A stretch of 64,000 nucleotides of DNA from Rhabdornis inornatus. Its lineage: Eukaryota > Chordata > Aves > Passeriformes > Rhabdornithidae. The position numbers were made by a program, and so were the translations under genes. The notes below the pieces were generated by a model. That model was not told the origin of the DNA. It ran no database searches and saw only the letters and a list, made by a program, of their open reading frames with translations. Numbering within the stretch: position 1 is the first letter of the stretch; every line of letters starts with the position of its first letter. This document shows positions 1 to 9,830 of this stretch, one piece after another. The stretch lies in NCBI GenBank assembly GCA_013397075.1, contig VWZS01002574.1:2108001-2172000 (forward strand). Direction: 5' to 3'.

Positions 1-11
1 GTGTTTTGCAG

Positions 12-135
12 TCTGTGATGAGCACTCTGATTACAAGGATGCCAAGCTGCTCTACCGCTTCCGCAAGGATGACGGGACCTTCCCCCTCAGCAAGGACGTG
101 AAGGTGTTCCTGCGAGGGCAGAGCCTCTATGAGAA
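12..135 (+). CDS. DEPTOR-like: DEPTOR-like exon: C-terminal part of DEP1
   Basis: The exon begins after a ttttgcag acceptor and encodes CDEHSDYKDAKLLYRFRK and onward to GQSLYEK. It starts with two bases of a split Val codon and ends with two bases of a Lys codon before the donor gtacgtgag. A second possible donor four bases downstream would break the frame into the next exon. Earlier exons (N-terminus and start of DEP1) are outside the window. Confidence 0.88.
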
Positions 136-3100
136 GTACGTGAGTCCTCCCCTGGCACTGGGGCACTGGCACTGTGCCCTGCTGGCTGCTGGGAGCCACG
201 GCTCTGCTTTTCCTTCTCTGCACTCCCTGCTGTCCCACTGGGAAATGCTGCTTCCTGAGCCCTGGCACAGCTGCAGGACAACCAGAGTCCTTGGGGATGG
301 GACAGGAGTTTCACTATGAACTCATGGATGCTTCCAAGGGCTCCAGCCCATGTGCAGGATCTGGGATCTGGTACAGGAAGTGCAGTCTGAGTGCTCCTGG
401 GATGAGCACATCCAGTGGCCATTCCCAGCACTCTTCCAGCCTCCTCGTGTGAGCTGCTTCTGCCAGCTCTACTAGTGTGGTTATTGTGCTAGAGAGAGAG
501 AGAGAGAGGTAGCAATAAGAGTAACACACATGGACTTCTTTAGGGAAAAAAGGTTAACTTTATTGAACGGACCGTCCGTATTTAAAGCATATCACGTGGA
601 GCTAAGACAGGACAGTAGCTCATTGGATAATTGGGAAAAATATTTATGAGACCGTACCTCAGGATGTGTTTCACGGGAAAAACAGCAGGTGTTGATCTTT
701 ATTATGAATTTTATTCTGTTTTTTACCAGATTTCATTCTGTTTTGACCATATTGTTATCCTGGGAGAATTCCTCCCTAACTGAAGCCACAATTAGCTTAT
801 CAGTCTGGGAATGGATTTGAGAGGCAGGAGAAGTTCAGGCTTGAGAAGGAATTCTCAAGCTGTAATTTCCTAGCTCTCTAAATGTGTGTGTCCACATACT
901 AGGACTTATGTCCCACCAAAGTCAGCAAGGTATGGGACTTTCAGGACTCTCATGGGCCTGGGTCCCTGCCCCTTGCTTAGCCTGTGTGCAAAATTTGTAA
1001 TGGAAAAGGTTATTCCCAGAGAAAACTCCTTCCACCTCCAGGTGTTTTGTTTTCTTTGTGTTGATTGTTTCTGGTCCCAAATCCAAGCCATCTTTCCAGA
1101 GTTTAACCCCAGCCCACTCTCTGGACCTGTTTCCTTTAACAGCCTCTTCACAGCTTCACATGCTCGCACCGTGGCAGTGAGAGTCCCAAAGTGGCGAGTC
1201 CTCCATGGGGGCGGGTGGTGATTTTGGGTGTGTCCCTGTCCCTTTGCCACATGTGCATCCCTTGTGCTTTGCTCTTGATCCGCAGCAGTGGCCGTGGGAT
1301 GGGAGAGCATCCAGGCAGTCTGATGGCTGAGCCGGCTGCACCCTCTCCTGGAGACGCTGGATTTAGCGCTCACATGCTGCCAGTGGAGCACCTGCTGACT
1401 GAAACCCACCTCACCCTTGCATTTGGACTGTCTGCCTTGTGCTACCCACACTCAGCCTCTTGCTTGGCTTTCCCTGTCATCTTTAGCTGAGCTCACAGCC
1501 CAGCTGGTTTTGCTGGAGCTGCCGCCTCACTGTGATGAAGATTTACAAAGGTGCCCGACTGCAGCTTCGTGTTCCTCCCTCCCTTCCCGCTGCTCCCCGG
1601 CAGGAATGTTCTGGCTGTGATGCTTTGCCTGCTTCCCTCGGCCCTGCTTCACCCGGCTGCAGCTCCCACGGGCATTGGCAGGGATGTTTGGCATCACGGG
1701 AGCCTTGTCCCACCTCTGTGCCAGGCTGGTGAGCGTGGAAGAGTCAATCCTGAAGGTGAGGGAGGAGAACTCGGTGAAGTACCAGAGGACTTTCCTGGGC
1801 TCTGAGATGATCGACTGGCTCATTCAGGAGGGAGAAGTGGAGAACAGGCAGGAGGCAGTGGAGTTGGGACGGGCACTGCTGGAGCACGGGATCATTCAGC
1901 ATGGTGAGCCAGGCTCTGGCTAGAGCTGGGCTGGGAAGCGAGGGATGAGCGTGGCTGTGTGAGGAACAAATCCCCATTCATGCCATGCAACAAGTGCTGG
2001 TCAAGTGCCCACTTGGAGATGGCAGTGGAGCCTTTTAGTTCTATGTTTGGAGCTGGCGACCTTTGAAATTGGAGCAATCTTTTACAAAGGCTTTGAGATG
2101 AAATCTGAGCTCTTGCTCTTCAGTTCTTCAAAGCCACCGGCCACAGGGCTGGGCTGCACCCCTGGGTTTGGAGGGCTGGGGCATGAGGATGTAATGTGTA
2201 GCTCCTCTTGGCTGGAGATCATGTCCATCTGCTATAATTAAATTTCCAATTTGGAAGGCAGGGAGTCCTGTGAGTGCCTTGGGACAGGGGCAGCTGGAGG
2301 GCTGTGACACCGAGTGCACCCTGGGGGATGGCACCTCTTGGGGGGTGGCCCTGCTGTTCCTCCCTCCCTGCAGGCAGCATTCCCAAACAGGCAGAAATCT
2401 GCAGTAGAGCACAGGGGCATTACCAGCAATTCATGAGTGTCCCTCAGGACATTTGTTACGTGTTTTTCCACCCCTCAGCCTCTCCCTCCTCCCCTGTTCT
2501 CTCCTAGTCTCCAATCGGCATCACTTCTTTGACAGTGACATCCTCTACCACTTCTGGATCAACTTTCGGCGGCGGCGGCGTCTCACGGAGCTGCTCAATG
2601 AGAATTCTTCCCGTGCCCTGTCCGAGAGCCCCGACAGCCCCTTCTGCCTTCGCAAGCTCAACCCCGAGCCAGGCAACACCAGCTTCCTCTCTGGTAACTG
2701 TGAAAGCAAGGGTTACGTTACCAGAGTACCCCAGGGATGGGGGTGTCAGTCCAGCAGAGTTTGAGAGGTTCCTCTGGGCATCCCATGGAGTGAACACACA
2801 TCCCGCTGGTTTGTGGTGGATGTCACGATGCAGTGACAGTCTCTAGTACAGCCCCCTGCCCAGGAAAATAGCTTAGCATCAGATCAGCTCTTGATCTTTC
2901 TTTAAAGCTGGTTTTACTCTTTCTAAGCTCAAATGCCTTCTTCAGTGCACACATACCTTTCAAGTGCAGGTCAGGCTTGGCAGGAAGTTTGTTATTGTAA
3001 ACTACTCTGGTTTTTTAATAGGAAAAATTTTATGTGCCTCTTTCAGTCCAGACCAACAAGGAGATCAAAGTTGTCTCAGCAGTTCGAAGGAGCAGCATCA

Positions 3101-6100
3101 CTTCCCTCTCTGGAAACTCCAACGCCTACTTCACTGCTCCTCCTACCTTGGTATTCCCTCCCGTGGCTGAGTGCAACCCCAAATCAGGTCTGGGCTTCTG
3201 CATTCTCTGTTGTTATGTGGGAGACATCTATTCTTTCAGGGCATGGGCTCAAGACCCATCAAGAGGAGAGGGTCAGCCTCACCTCTGCATCTTGATTTGA
3301 AAAGTTTTGCATATGTCTGGAAAACCACTGAGATGAATGCAAAGGTTTCTGTGTGCAGGAACTGTGGCTCTAACATCTGTTTTCCAGCCCGGGGTAATGC
3401 CCAGGCTGCCTTTACTGTACAAAGCCCTTGATTCTGATAGAATCTGTCACCTTCTGCTCTAGTGTTAAAGAGACCCGTCACCAACGAAGAGCTGCTGTCC
3501 CCTGGGGCCCCCTATGTCAAGAAAACGCTGACTGTGAGTGACCATTGGGATTGGCTTTGCTAATCCAGCAGTATCCAGATCCCTGCCTGCGCTTTGGTGG
3601 TTTTCTGTTGGCTGCTCTGACCTCTCTATGCTAAAGCTTTGACTGCGTGTCACATCATCGTGCCTTTTTGTTGGTGACTCCCTAGGGGTCAATGTCTTCA
3701 CATATCCTTGTGGGTGGAAATGTGCTCAGCCCCTCTGACAGCTTCATGCATATCAATGAGGTAGATCAGGAAAGAAAATGTTTCTTGGACAGCAAAAAAC
3801 TCCCATTTTGGAGTTTTTTTGCCATTGGTGAGGCCCTGGCACAGGTTGCCCAGAGAAGCTGTGGCTGCCCCATCCCTGAAAGTGTCTAAGACCAAGTTGG
3901 ACAGGGCTTGGAGCAACCTGGGTTGGTGGAAGGTGTCCCTGCTCATGGCAGGGGGGTGGAACAAGGTGATCTTTAAGGTCCCTTCCAATCTAACCCATTC
4001 TAATATTCTGTGATTTCTATTCCATCCAGGTCCATGCAAACTACAGAATCAGTAAGTCCTGTGACATTTGGGACTGTGACACTCACCCTCTGTCACACAG
4101 CTTTAGGCACAGCTTTATGCATCTTTCAGGTCCCTCTGCAGATCAGGGGTATTGATTTGATCCATCAGCATCTGCTGGGACTGCAATGAATGGGGGAACA
4201 TCCAAGGGCCACTCTTGCCTTCCTTATGTGGGGCTTTTTACATGGACAAATCTCCAGGATGCTGCAGGCAACCCAAGTTTGGGGCTTTTGCTTTGTAAAT
4301 TATTTCTAAAGCTGTAGGACTGGTCAAGGCAGGGCTGGTGGGTGCTGGGTGGAGATGTTACAAGACAGCTCCTGCCCTGTGGGTCCTATTGCACTTGGTT
4401 ATTTTTGTGTCCCATCCCTTCACTGCCCACCTCTGAAAGGGGCCATCTCACAGAGAGCAGTGTAGGAAGTGTGAGAGCTGCCTGGCCATGCTGGTTTGGC
4501 ACCAGGAACTGTGGATCAGGTTCCCAAATGAAGTGTGCTGTAGAAAGTGGTGGGAAGGCACAAGAAAAATCAAGCTGGTGATTAGCATGGCACGTCTGAG
4601 GACGTGCTGTTCATTCTCCTAAACGCTCTTGCCCTGCCCTTCAACTCTGCCAGCCTGGGCCTTTCATGCCTCATTTCCTCCTGCTTAGCTCTGCAGTTGC
4701 TGTTATTTATTTATATGGGTGATGTGCAAAGTCCCTTGGGAATTTCTTTTCTCTTTTGGGCACTTCAGAGGGCCGCAGTGTCACAGCCAACTGCTCTGGC
4801 AGGCTGACATTGGCATGGGGCAAGGCAAGAGCAGCCCCTTCCCCGAGGAAATGCTCTGCTGTGCCCAGGAAAAGGTTCTGTGTGCTCTGGGAATGTTCTC
4901 AAGCGTGCTCGTGGTGCATGCCTGGCACTTCAGCTTGATGCTGCCTGTGACGCTCTTTCCTGCACAGGCTGACAGGGAATTAATCAGAAAGCAGCTTTGC
5001 AGGGAGCAATGAATCAGTTCTGCATCTCACCTGCTGCAAGCCCTTTCTCTCCCACCCATAACAGGTTTGGATCATGAACTCTCTGTCTCTCTAGGAGCTG
5101 TTGCATCTCCTCTCTCCAGCCCATTACTTGATTTTTAAACTCCTTTTGTTTTCCTTGCAGATTGTGGGGGATGCAGTGGGCTGGGGGTTTGTGGTTCGAG
5201 GGGGAAGACCTTGCCACATCCAGGCAGTGGACCCAGGAGGACCTGCTGCTGCTGCAGGGATGAAGGTACTTCTTCCTCATGGAGAATAAGGATTTGTGTG
5301 CTGTTTGAGCTTTTTGGGCTGAACACATCCTCCATGATAGTCCCACCTGCTGCCCTGGGGATCCGACTGATGGAATGGGCACATGGAGCTCTGGGAGAGG
5401 TGGAGGGAGGAATGATCTCTGCAGGCAGAGTGCCCTGTGTGTGGTGGCAGAGTGGAGGATTTGCCTTTTCCAAGACAGCATAGGGGCTGTGGGCACTCAA
5501 AAACTGTCAAAAAACCCCCATCCCTGGGCCAGATCTTGGAACTGTCAAAGGTGTTTGAGCTACTAAAACAAAGCAGAGAATTCCCAGCTCAGTTCCAGTG
5601 ATCTTATATAACCCCAGGGAGGCAGGAAAGGAGTAGAGACTTGTCTTGAATCACCTGCTCCCACAGTTCCTGAAATGCTCAGCTCCTGAGCATTTTGTTT
5701 CCCTGCTAGTGGCAATGGACTTCTGCATGGAGCTGTTTTCCATGTACACAAAACCATAATAATATTAAATTGATGCCTTGATTTGATTCATCAATAACTT
5801 CCACTATTTCCAGCTCAGGAGAAATGAACTTAAAGCTTGTAACTCTCTTTAGGCCCAGGCATGTGAGTTTGGTGTGAAGTCTTAGGCATGAATGAAAGAA
5901 GTATTGAGTTTCCCAGTTCCCTACAGAAACCCCAGAAGCAAGGGAGTAATTTCTAAAAGCTGCTATAAGTCTAAAATCACATGAATATTTGAAATAATGG
6001 GATTCTTCAGAGGCGGAGTGTGACTCCTTGTTTGCTTCAGGCAGGATTGGAAGGGCATGGATGAATTTGTTTTATTTACTCAAGAGCCCAGTTAATTTCT

Positions 6101-6537
6101 CCTTACCTAATTTCATTTGCTACCAAATTGCTGGATGTTAATATTGTGCTTCATTTCCATCTGTGAAATGAGCCACTGCTCCTAAATGAGTCTTTTTTTT
6201 CTCTGTTAGCTCACAGCCTAAATCCCTTTGGTCCCGTTTTTATGACACAGTGATTGCAGCACTGTGATTATTGGTGTAGCTACAGGGTGGTGATGCTTGA
6301 GGGTTTCCAGGATTTTGGCACAAGTTATTTGCACCACAGCCCCTGGTTCCAGTTATTCCCAGGCAGGAGGTGCTGTGGGACTGGAAGTAACCTGTCCCTC
6401 CTCTCTTGCAGGTGTGCCAGTTTGTTTTCTCAGTGAATGGAGTGTATGTTCTGCATCTGGACTATCAGACCATCAGCAGCCTCATCATGACAGGACCACG
6501 GACTCTGGTGATGGAAGTCATGGAAGCCATTGAATGA
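12..6537 (+). CDS. DEPTOR-like: DEPTOR-like protein (DEP domain mTOR-interacting family), 3' seven exons, partial
   Basis: DEPTOR binds mTOR and restrains mTORC1 and mTORC2. It has two tandem DEP domains, a linker and a C-terminal PDZ domain that docks on the mTOR FAT region. Joining seven exons (12-135, 1725-1903, 2508-2693, 3047-3187, 3463-3533, 5161-5265, 6412-6537) gives one open frame with matching phases and consensus AG/GT borders. Visible blocks are the end of DEP1 (DYKDAKLLYRFRKDDGTFPL), all of DEP2 (ending in HGIIQHVSN), a basic NFRRRRR stretch, a Ser-containing linker and a PDZ core (VGWGFVVRG). Order and domain content match human DEPTOR from the end of DEP1 to the stop. From memory of the human protein I judge identity at about two thirds, low for an orthologue of a conserved gene. 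The linker degron is altered, the last residue is Glu rather than Cys, and the next gene is COL20A1. I therefore call it a DEPTOR paralogue. Family confidence is high; paralogue versus orthologue is inference. Confidence 0.9.
136..1724 (+). other. Intron of the DEPTOR-like gene
   Basis: No coding signal was found. It holds a short GA run near 491-508 and a stretch at about 485-749 that resembles a solo LTR read on the minus strand. The rest has no structure I recognise. Confidence 0.7.
485..749 (-). mobile_element. Candidate solo LTR of an endogenous retrovirus (tentative)
   Basis: Read on the minus strand, the stretch starts TGGTC and ends close to CA. It has a TTTAAATA box, an AATAAA signal about 20 bases downstream, and then a CT-rich end, the layout of an LTR promoter plus R/U5. 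Flanking TATT on both sides is compatible with a 4-bp target duplication if the left border is moved one base. No internal viral genes are present. Borders and identity are uncertain; an ordinary AT-rich intron segment is the alternative. Confidence 0.3.
1725..1903 (+). CDS. DEPTOR-like: DEPTOR-like exon: DEP2 domain
   Basis: The exon lies between a cctctgtgccag acceptor and a gtgagc donor. It encodes the linker LVSVEESILKVREEN and the DEP2 core, including VKYQRTFLGSEMIDWLIQ and ALLEHGIIQH. The Trp of IDWL and the HGIIQH turn are characteristic DEP-fold residues. It ends with the first base of a split Val codon. Confidence 0.93.
1904..2507 (+). other. Intron of the DEPTOR-like gene
   Basis: No coding signal or recognisable repeat was found. 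It ends in a pyrimidine-rich tract (cctctccctcctcccctgttctctcctag) before the next exon. Confidence 0.7.
2508..2693 (+). CDS. DEPTOR-like: DEPTOR-like exon: end of DEP2 and basic stretch
   Basis: It encodes the end of DEP2 (RHHFFDSDILYHFWINF), a run of five arginines (FRRRRRL) followed by TELLNE, and the start of the linker with DSPFCLRK. The donor is gtaact. The Arg run and the SPFCLRK motif are also found in human DEPTOR. Confidence 0.93.
3047..3187 (+). CDS. DEPTOR-like: DEPTOR-like exon: linker, degron position altered
   Basis: It encodes the linker KEIKVVSAVRRSS ... CNPKS. In human DEPTOR this segment holds the beta-TrCP degron SSGYFS, phosphorylated by CK1 and primed by mTOR sites. Here the aligned stretch (3115-3138) reads NSNAYFTA: the Gly and the second Ser are gone and the last Ser is Thr. 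The following Ser-rich SSSPTLSSSP stretch of human is replaced by TAPPTLVFPP. The donor gtctgg is weak but preserves the frame. Confidence 0.92.
3463..3533 (+). CDS. DEPTOR-like: DEPTOR-like exon: linker before PDZ
   Basis: This short exon encodes VLKRPVTNEELLSPGAPYVK followed by KTLT, very close to the human sequence. It lies between a ctgctctag acceptor and a gtgagt donor and ends in phase 0. Confidence 0.93.
3534..5160 (+). other. Intron of the DEPTOR-like gene with a CR1 insert
   Basis: Apart from the CR1 fragment in its first third, this intron shows no coding or repeat structure I recognise. Confidence 0.7.
3826..4019 (+). mobile_element. CR1 LINE fragment, 3' end
   Basis: It has the avian CR1 3' end: gaggccctggcacaggttgc, then agaagctgtggctgccccat, a ttggagcaacctggg block, ggtcccttccaa, and a terminal attctgtgatttctat. 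It sits inside an intron of the DEPTOR-like gene. Confidence 0.9.
5161..5265 (+). CDS. DEPTOR-like: DEPTOR-like exon: PDZ domain, first part
   Basis: It encodes IVGDAVGWGFVVRGGRPCHI and then QAVDPGGPAAAAGMK. The WGF is the carboxylate-binding loop of the PDZ fold, in place of the usual GLGF. About three residues differ from human DEPTOR across the 35. It is phase 0 at both ends, with acceptor ttccttgcag and donor gtactt. Confidence 0.95.
5266..6411 (+). other. Last intron of the DEPTOR-like gene
   Basis: No coding signal and no recognisable repeat were found. Confidence 0.7.
6412..6537 (+). CDS. DEPTOR-like: DEPTOR-like terminal coding exon: end of PDZ and stop
   Basis: It encodes VCQFVFSVNGVYVLHLDYQ, then SSLIMTGPRTLVMEVMEAIE, then TGA at 6535-6537. 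The TGPRT and VMEVME blocks match the DEPTOR C-terminus. The human protein ends MEELEC, so the terminal Cys is missing here. Divergence in this exon (roughly 12 of 42 positions from memory) is higher than in the preceding PDZ exon. Confidence 0.94.
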   Translation: MCQFVFSVNGVYVLHLDYQTISSLIMTGPRTLVMEVMEAIE

Positions 6538-6690
6538 GCCAAGGAGTCTCATCCCACTGCTGCTTGGAAAGGCAGGACTCTCCACTTGGCAGGGATGGAC
6601 TGTGGGGAGGGACCAAGCTCGACCATTCACTGTGATGCGCTACCCAGGCATTTTGATGTAGTTTCAAATAAATACATTCTAATGGACAAA
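6538..6690 (+). other. 3' UTR of the DEPTOR-like gene
   Basis: It runs from the stop codon to shortly past the first AATAAA signal. The cleavage position is estimated at 15-20 bases after the hexamer. A longer 3' UTR using a later signal cannot be excluded. Confidence 0.6.
6667..6672 (+). terminator. Poly(A) signal AATAAA of the DEPTOR-like gene
   Basis: This is a canonical hexamer 130 bases after the stop codon, followed by a T-rich stretch (tcttggatttttctgctctt) that fits a downstream element. Confidence 0.65.
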
Positions 6691-8349
6691 TCTTGGATTT
6701 TTCTGCTCTTGAAATATTTGTCTCAACCTGCTCTTAGAATGTCTAAGCTCTTGCAGCTCCTTTTTAGTGCCAGTGTGAGAATTCAGCACTTAATGAGCCC
6801 CACCTTGGAGCAAGCCCTTCACCAGCCAGGCTGTGAGGCAGGTGGCAAAGCTGGTAAGCAGCAAGAAGTTTATACCAAATGAGTCTGTCTGAGCTGCCCT
6901 GAGCTGCCTGTGCACTCTTCTGAGAACACAATGTGCTCTCCAGATGGCCCCATAAGCTGTGCCACTGGCTCTGTCAAGAAAATAAGGAAATGAATACAGG
7001 AATGTGTGCTCCTTGTAAAGTCTAAGGCTCCTGCTACTTTCCTGGCTTAGCCATGCTCACAGCCAGAGCTGGTTGCTGTTCCCAGCTGTTTCTTGAAAAG
7101 GTGGCACTTCCATGATTGTCATTTTTGTGCCCCTGCCCCTTAATAATGCGTAATTTAATTAATCAGCCTCAGCAAGGAAGCAGGTGCTACCGACCTAGTA
7201 GGAGGCAGTGGGTAAAGGAGGGGCCAAAAACAGAGAGTGCCCAAAAGGAAATGTGTCCTAGTCTGAATCTGGCTCTGAGAAGGAACAAAAATGGGTGAAA
7301 GCCACCAAAATCCAGCCCCTGTCCCTTGCTGCTTGCAGGCTGGCTGTGTTTGCAGCCAGTGCAAAAAATTCCTTGCAAACTAACCTGAAAGTGAACTAAA
7401 TATAGAGAAACAGGTAATAACAAGAAATCAAGGAGGTTTCTTTCTTTCCAGTTCACAGAGCATCCTGTTTGTGATTAGCCTCCCATGCTGTGCACAGACA
7501 GGAAGATTGCCAGCACTCCTGCTTAGGGCAGGGTCCTCAGTGCAGCTCCTTTGGCCACAAACCAAGCTTTAAAAAAACCCCAAAAAGGCCAAAAATAGTA
7601 ATTTTGATTTGTGTTAAAATGGGGTTGACTTTCTTGGACAGTCTGGTGTCAGCTGTATATCAGGTATTGCTGTACTGCTGGCTTTTTTTCCTCTGGGTAT
7701 AAAGGGATTTCTGCTCCCCCGGTGCTGGTGCTGAGGTAATGGGACAACTTGGAGCACAGAATTCCTGGAACAGGGTCCAGGCAAGATGTTTGCATTGATA
7801 ATTGGGGTCCTTCCAGCCCCTAAGTGGAACCAGACCATCTCCTCAGCCATTTGTCAATAAACTCACAGTTGTTATTTGTAGCATTCAGTGCACGAGTTCA
7901 GCAACCTCCATCTGCCTTTTTGCTTTTTAAATTCTCTTTAGGGAGAGTTTGGGTGTCTGTGATGTCCCAAAGGTTTAACCCAGGGTGTTTGGCTCTCACT
8001 AAGGTCAGATGTAGAAGATTTAAACATGGTGTGGGCACCTTGGAAAAGGCAGGTCAGGAAACAATACCCTGAACACAAGCACTGTAATGAGCTCCAGACT
8101 TTTCTGTGTCAAAGAAGGAATTTTTAATTCTGGATCTAATTCCTTGAAAGCACAGGAGATAACTGCTCATTTCTTTGTCTCCTACTTTTAAAGAAAACTG
8201 TAGCAGCTCTGAGCAGCATCAGAAGCCCAGTAGGAATTACAGAATAGGTAATTTGTGGTATTTACACATAGGGAAGTGACAACCCTTTCTTCCTGGGATA
8301 CAAAATGCTCTGTGCTTTGTTTTATTAAGATTTGTTGCCCACTTTTTTT

Positions 8350-8514
8350 TCCCCAGGGAAGCTGTAGCTGCCCCATCTCTGGAAGTGTTCAAGGCTGGGT
8401 TGGATGGGGGTTGGAGTAACCTGGGATAGTGGAAGGAGTTCCTGTCCATGCAGAGGTTGGAATGACATGTTCTGTTATGCCTCTTCCAACCCAAATCCTT
8501 CTGTAATTCTATTA
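8350..8514 (+). mobile_element. CR1 LINE fragment, 3' end
   Basis: It carries the typical CR1 3' blocks: gaagctgtagctgccccatc, a ggttggagtaacctggg-like block and ctcttccaacccaaatcctt, ending gtaattctatta. Confidence 0.85.
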
Positions 8515-8966
8515 TTTAAGTGCTTCCTTATGGTCTGTATATTGTGATGCTATTAAGTATTTCCGAGATTATAAAAACTGCAAAGAGCTAACAAATGTTT
8601 GTTTAATGTGCAAAATATTTTGAAAACTATGATATTTTTCCCCATTTAACTCGGCACTTCCAAAGGTATCCATGTTTCCTGCTGAATGGCAATTCAAGTG
8701 TCTGAAACCTCAATAGTGATGGGAGACTGATGCTGACAGCCCCTGCAGATGCAGCTGAAAATCTGGCCTCTGTAAAGAGAAATGTCATTCTCTCCTGTCA
8801 GTCATTCCCTCCTGGCAATGAGGACAAAATCTCAAAAAAGAAAAAGTTTTGGCAGGGAGCAGGGTGTGTGTCCCAGGTGCTCCTGGTGCTGGGAATCCCT
8901 CCCCCAGGAGCTTGGGTCTGGATCCCACAGCACCAGCTCGTGATTCAGCCTCTGGCCGTGCAAAAC

Positions 8967-9064
8967 TTCCAGATGTGCTTAATCTCAAAAATTTACAGAT
9001 GTGCTTAATCTCAAAAACTTACAGATGTGCTTAATTTCAAAAATTTACAGATGTGCTTAATTTC
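8967..9064 (+). repeat. 26-bp tandem repeat, about 3.7 copies
   Basis: The unit has the form ttacagatgtgcttaatctc plus aaaaac. Copies start at 8967, 8993, 9019 and 9045 and differ by only a few substitutions. The array directly precedes the minisatellite at 9091. Confidence 0.9.
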
Positions 9065-9090
9065 CTTCAGCGAACAAAACGCAGCTCCCT

Positions 9091-9389
9091 TCAGTGCACA
9101 GGCAGGGCTCCTACAGCTCTTCGGTGGGATGTGAGTGAGGCTGGGCTGACTCCATCCCAGGCAGTTTTTTCGGTGGGATGTGAGTGAGGTTCAGCTGATT
9201 TCATCCCGAGCAGTTTNTCAGTGCACAGGCAGGGCTCCTACAGCTCTTCGGTGGGATGTGAGTGAGGCTGGACTGACTCCATCCCAGGCAGTTTTCGGTG
9301 GGATGTGAGTGAGGTTCAGCTGATTTCATCCCGAGCAGTTTTCGGTGGGATGTGAGTGAGGCTGGGTTGATTTCATCCCGGGCAGTCCC
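9091..9389 (+). repeat. Minisatellite with 47-49 bp units in a 127-bp higher-order block
   Basis: Five units begin at cggtgggatgtgagtgagg (9122, 9171, 9249, 9296, 9343). A 31-base spacer (cagtgcacaggcagggctcc ...) occurs at 9091 and again at 9218, so block 9091-9217 is duplicated as 9218-9344. Each unit has GGGATG near its start and CATCCC about 21 bases later, able to pair as a 6-bp stem. One N is present at 9217. Confidence 0.9.
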
Positions 9390-9439
9390 AGGGTGGGCGG
9401 GAGCCAGCACTTGTTGCTGCCTTCTAGGAAATCAGCGTG

Positions 9440-9830
9440 CAGGCTCCCAGACAGAGATTTTATTTTCTTTCATTCGCAGAGCCCCATAGAGCTGTTCGCT
9501 CCTGCCCATAGGAGCAGCCTCTCGCTTTTCACGCTTTATTTGGCCGCGCCAAGGGGCCAAGCCTGCCTGTGCAGAGGGAGGTGGGGGAATCCCATCCCTC
9601 TCCCTCCCCTTCCTTCTCCCTCCTGTCGTCTGGGAATTGAAATCTTTAATCACGCCGGGGAGCAGATGAGGCGCCAGGGCAGCTTGTCCCACAGTTTCAG
9701 AATGTAGCTGGAGCCGTCCCGGCTGGATCCAGGAAAAGCCGCTCCGAGAGGTCTGTGCCCCGTTCCCCTTCGGGCTGGGATTGCAGGGATGCCGAGCAGG
9801 GGCTCTGCTGTTTTGGGGCATGTGTGGGTA
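9440..9830. promoter_or_regulatory. CpG-rich patch, candidate promoter or enhancer
   Basis: Local CpG density is clearly above the flanks (about 17 CpG in 350 bases, for example tttggccgcgcc, cacgccgggg, gccgctccgag). It lies between the two genes, 3.4-3.8 kb upstream of the first coding exon of COL20A1. That is a reasonable place for a promoter with a non-coding first exon, but no start site or donor was identified. Confidence 0.3.

Noticed and set aside
136..139. Alternative donor at 140 (tac/gtgagt) for the first exon
   Set aside because: It has a better-looking consensus, but it would shift the frame relative to the DEP2 exon. The donor at 136 restores the conserved YEKL junction.
8967..9389. 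Repeat-spacer appearance suggesting a CRISPR-like array
   Set aside because: This is a bird genome, the units are adjacent without unique spacers, and the arrays are ordinary tandem repeats.
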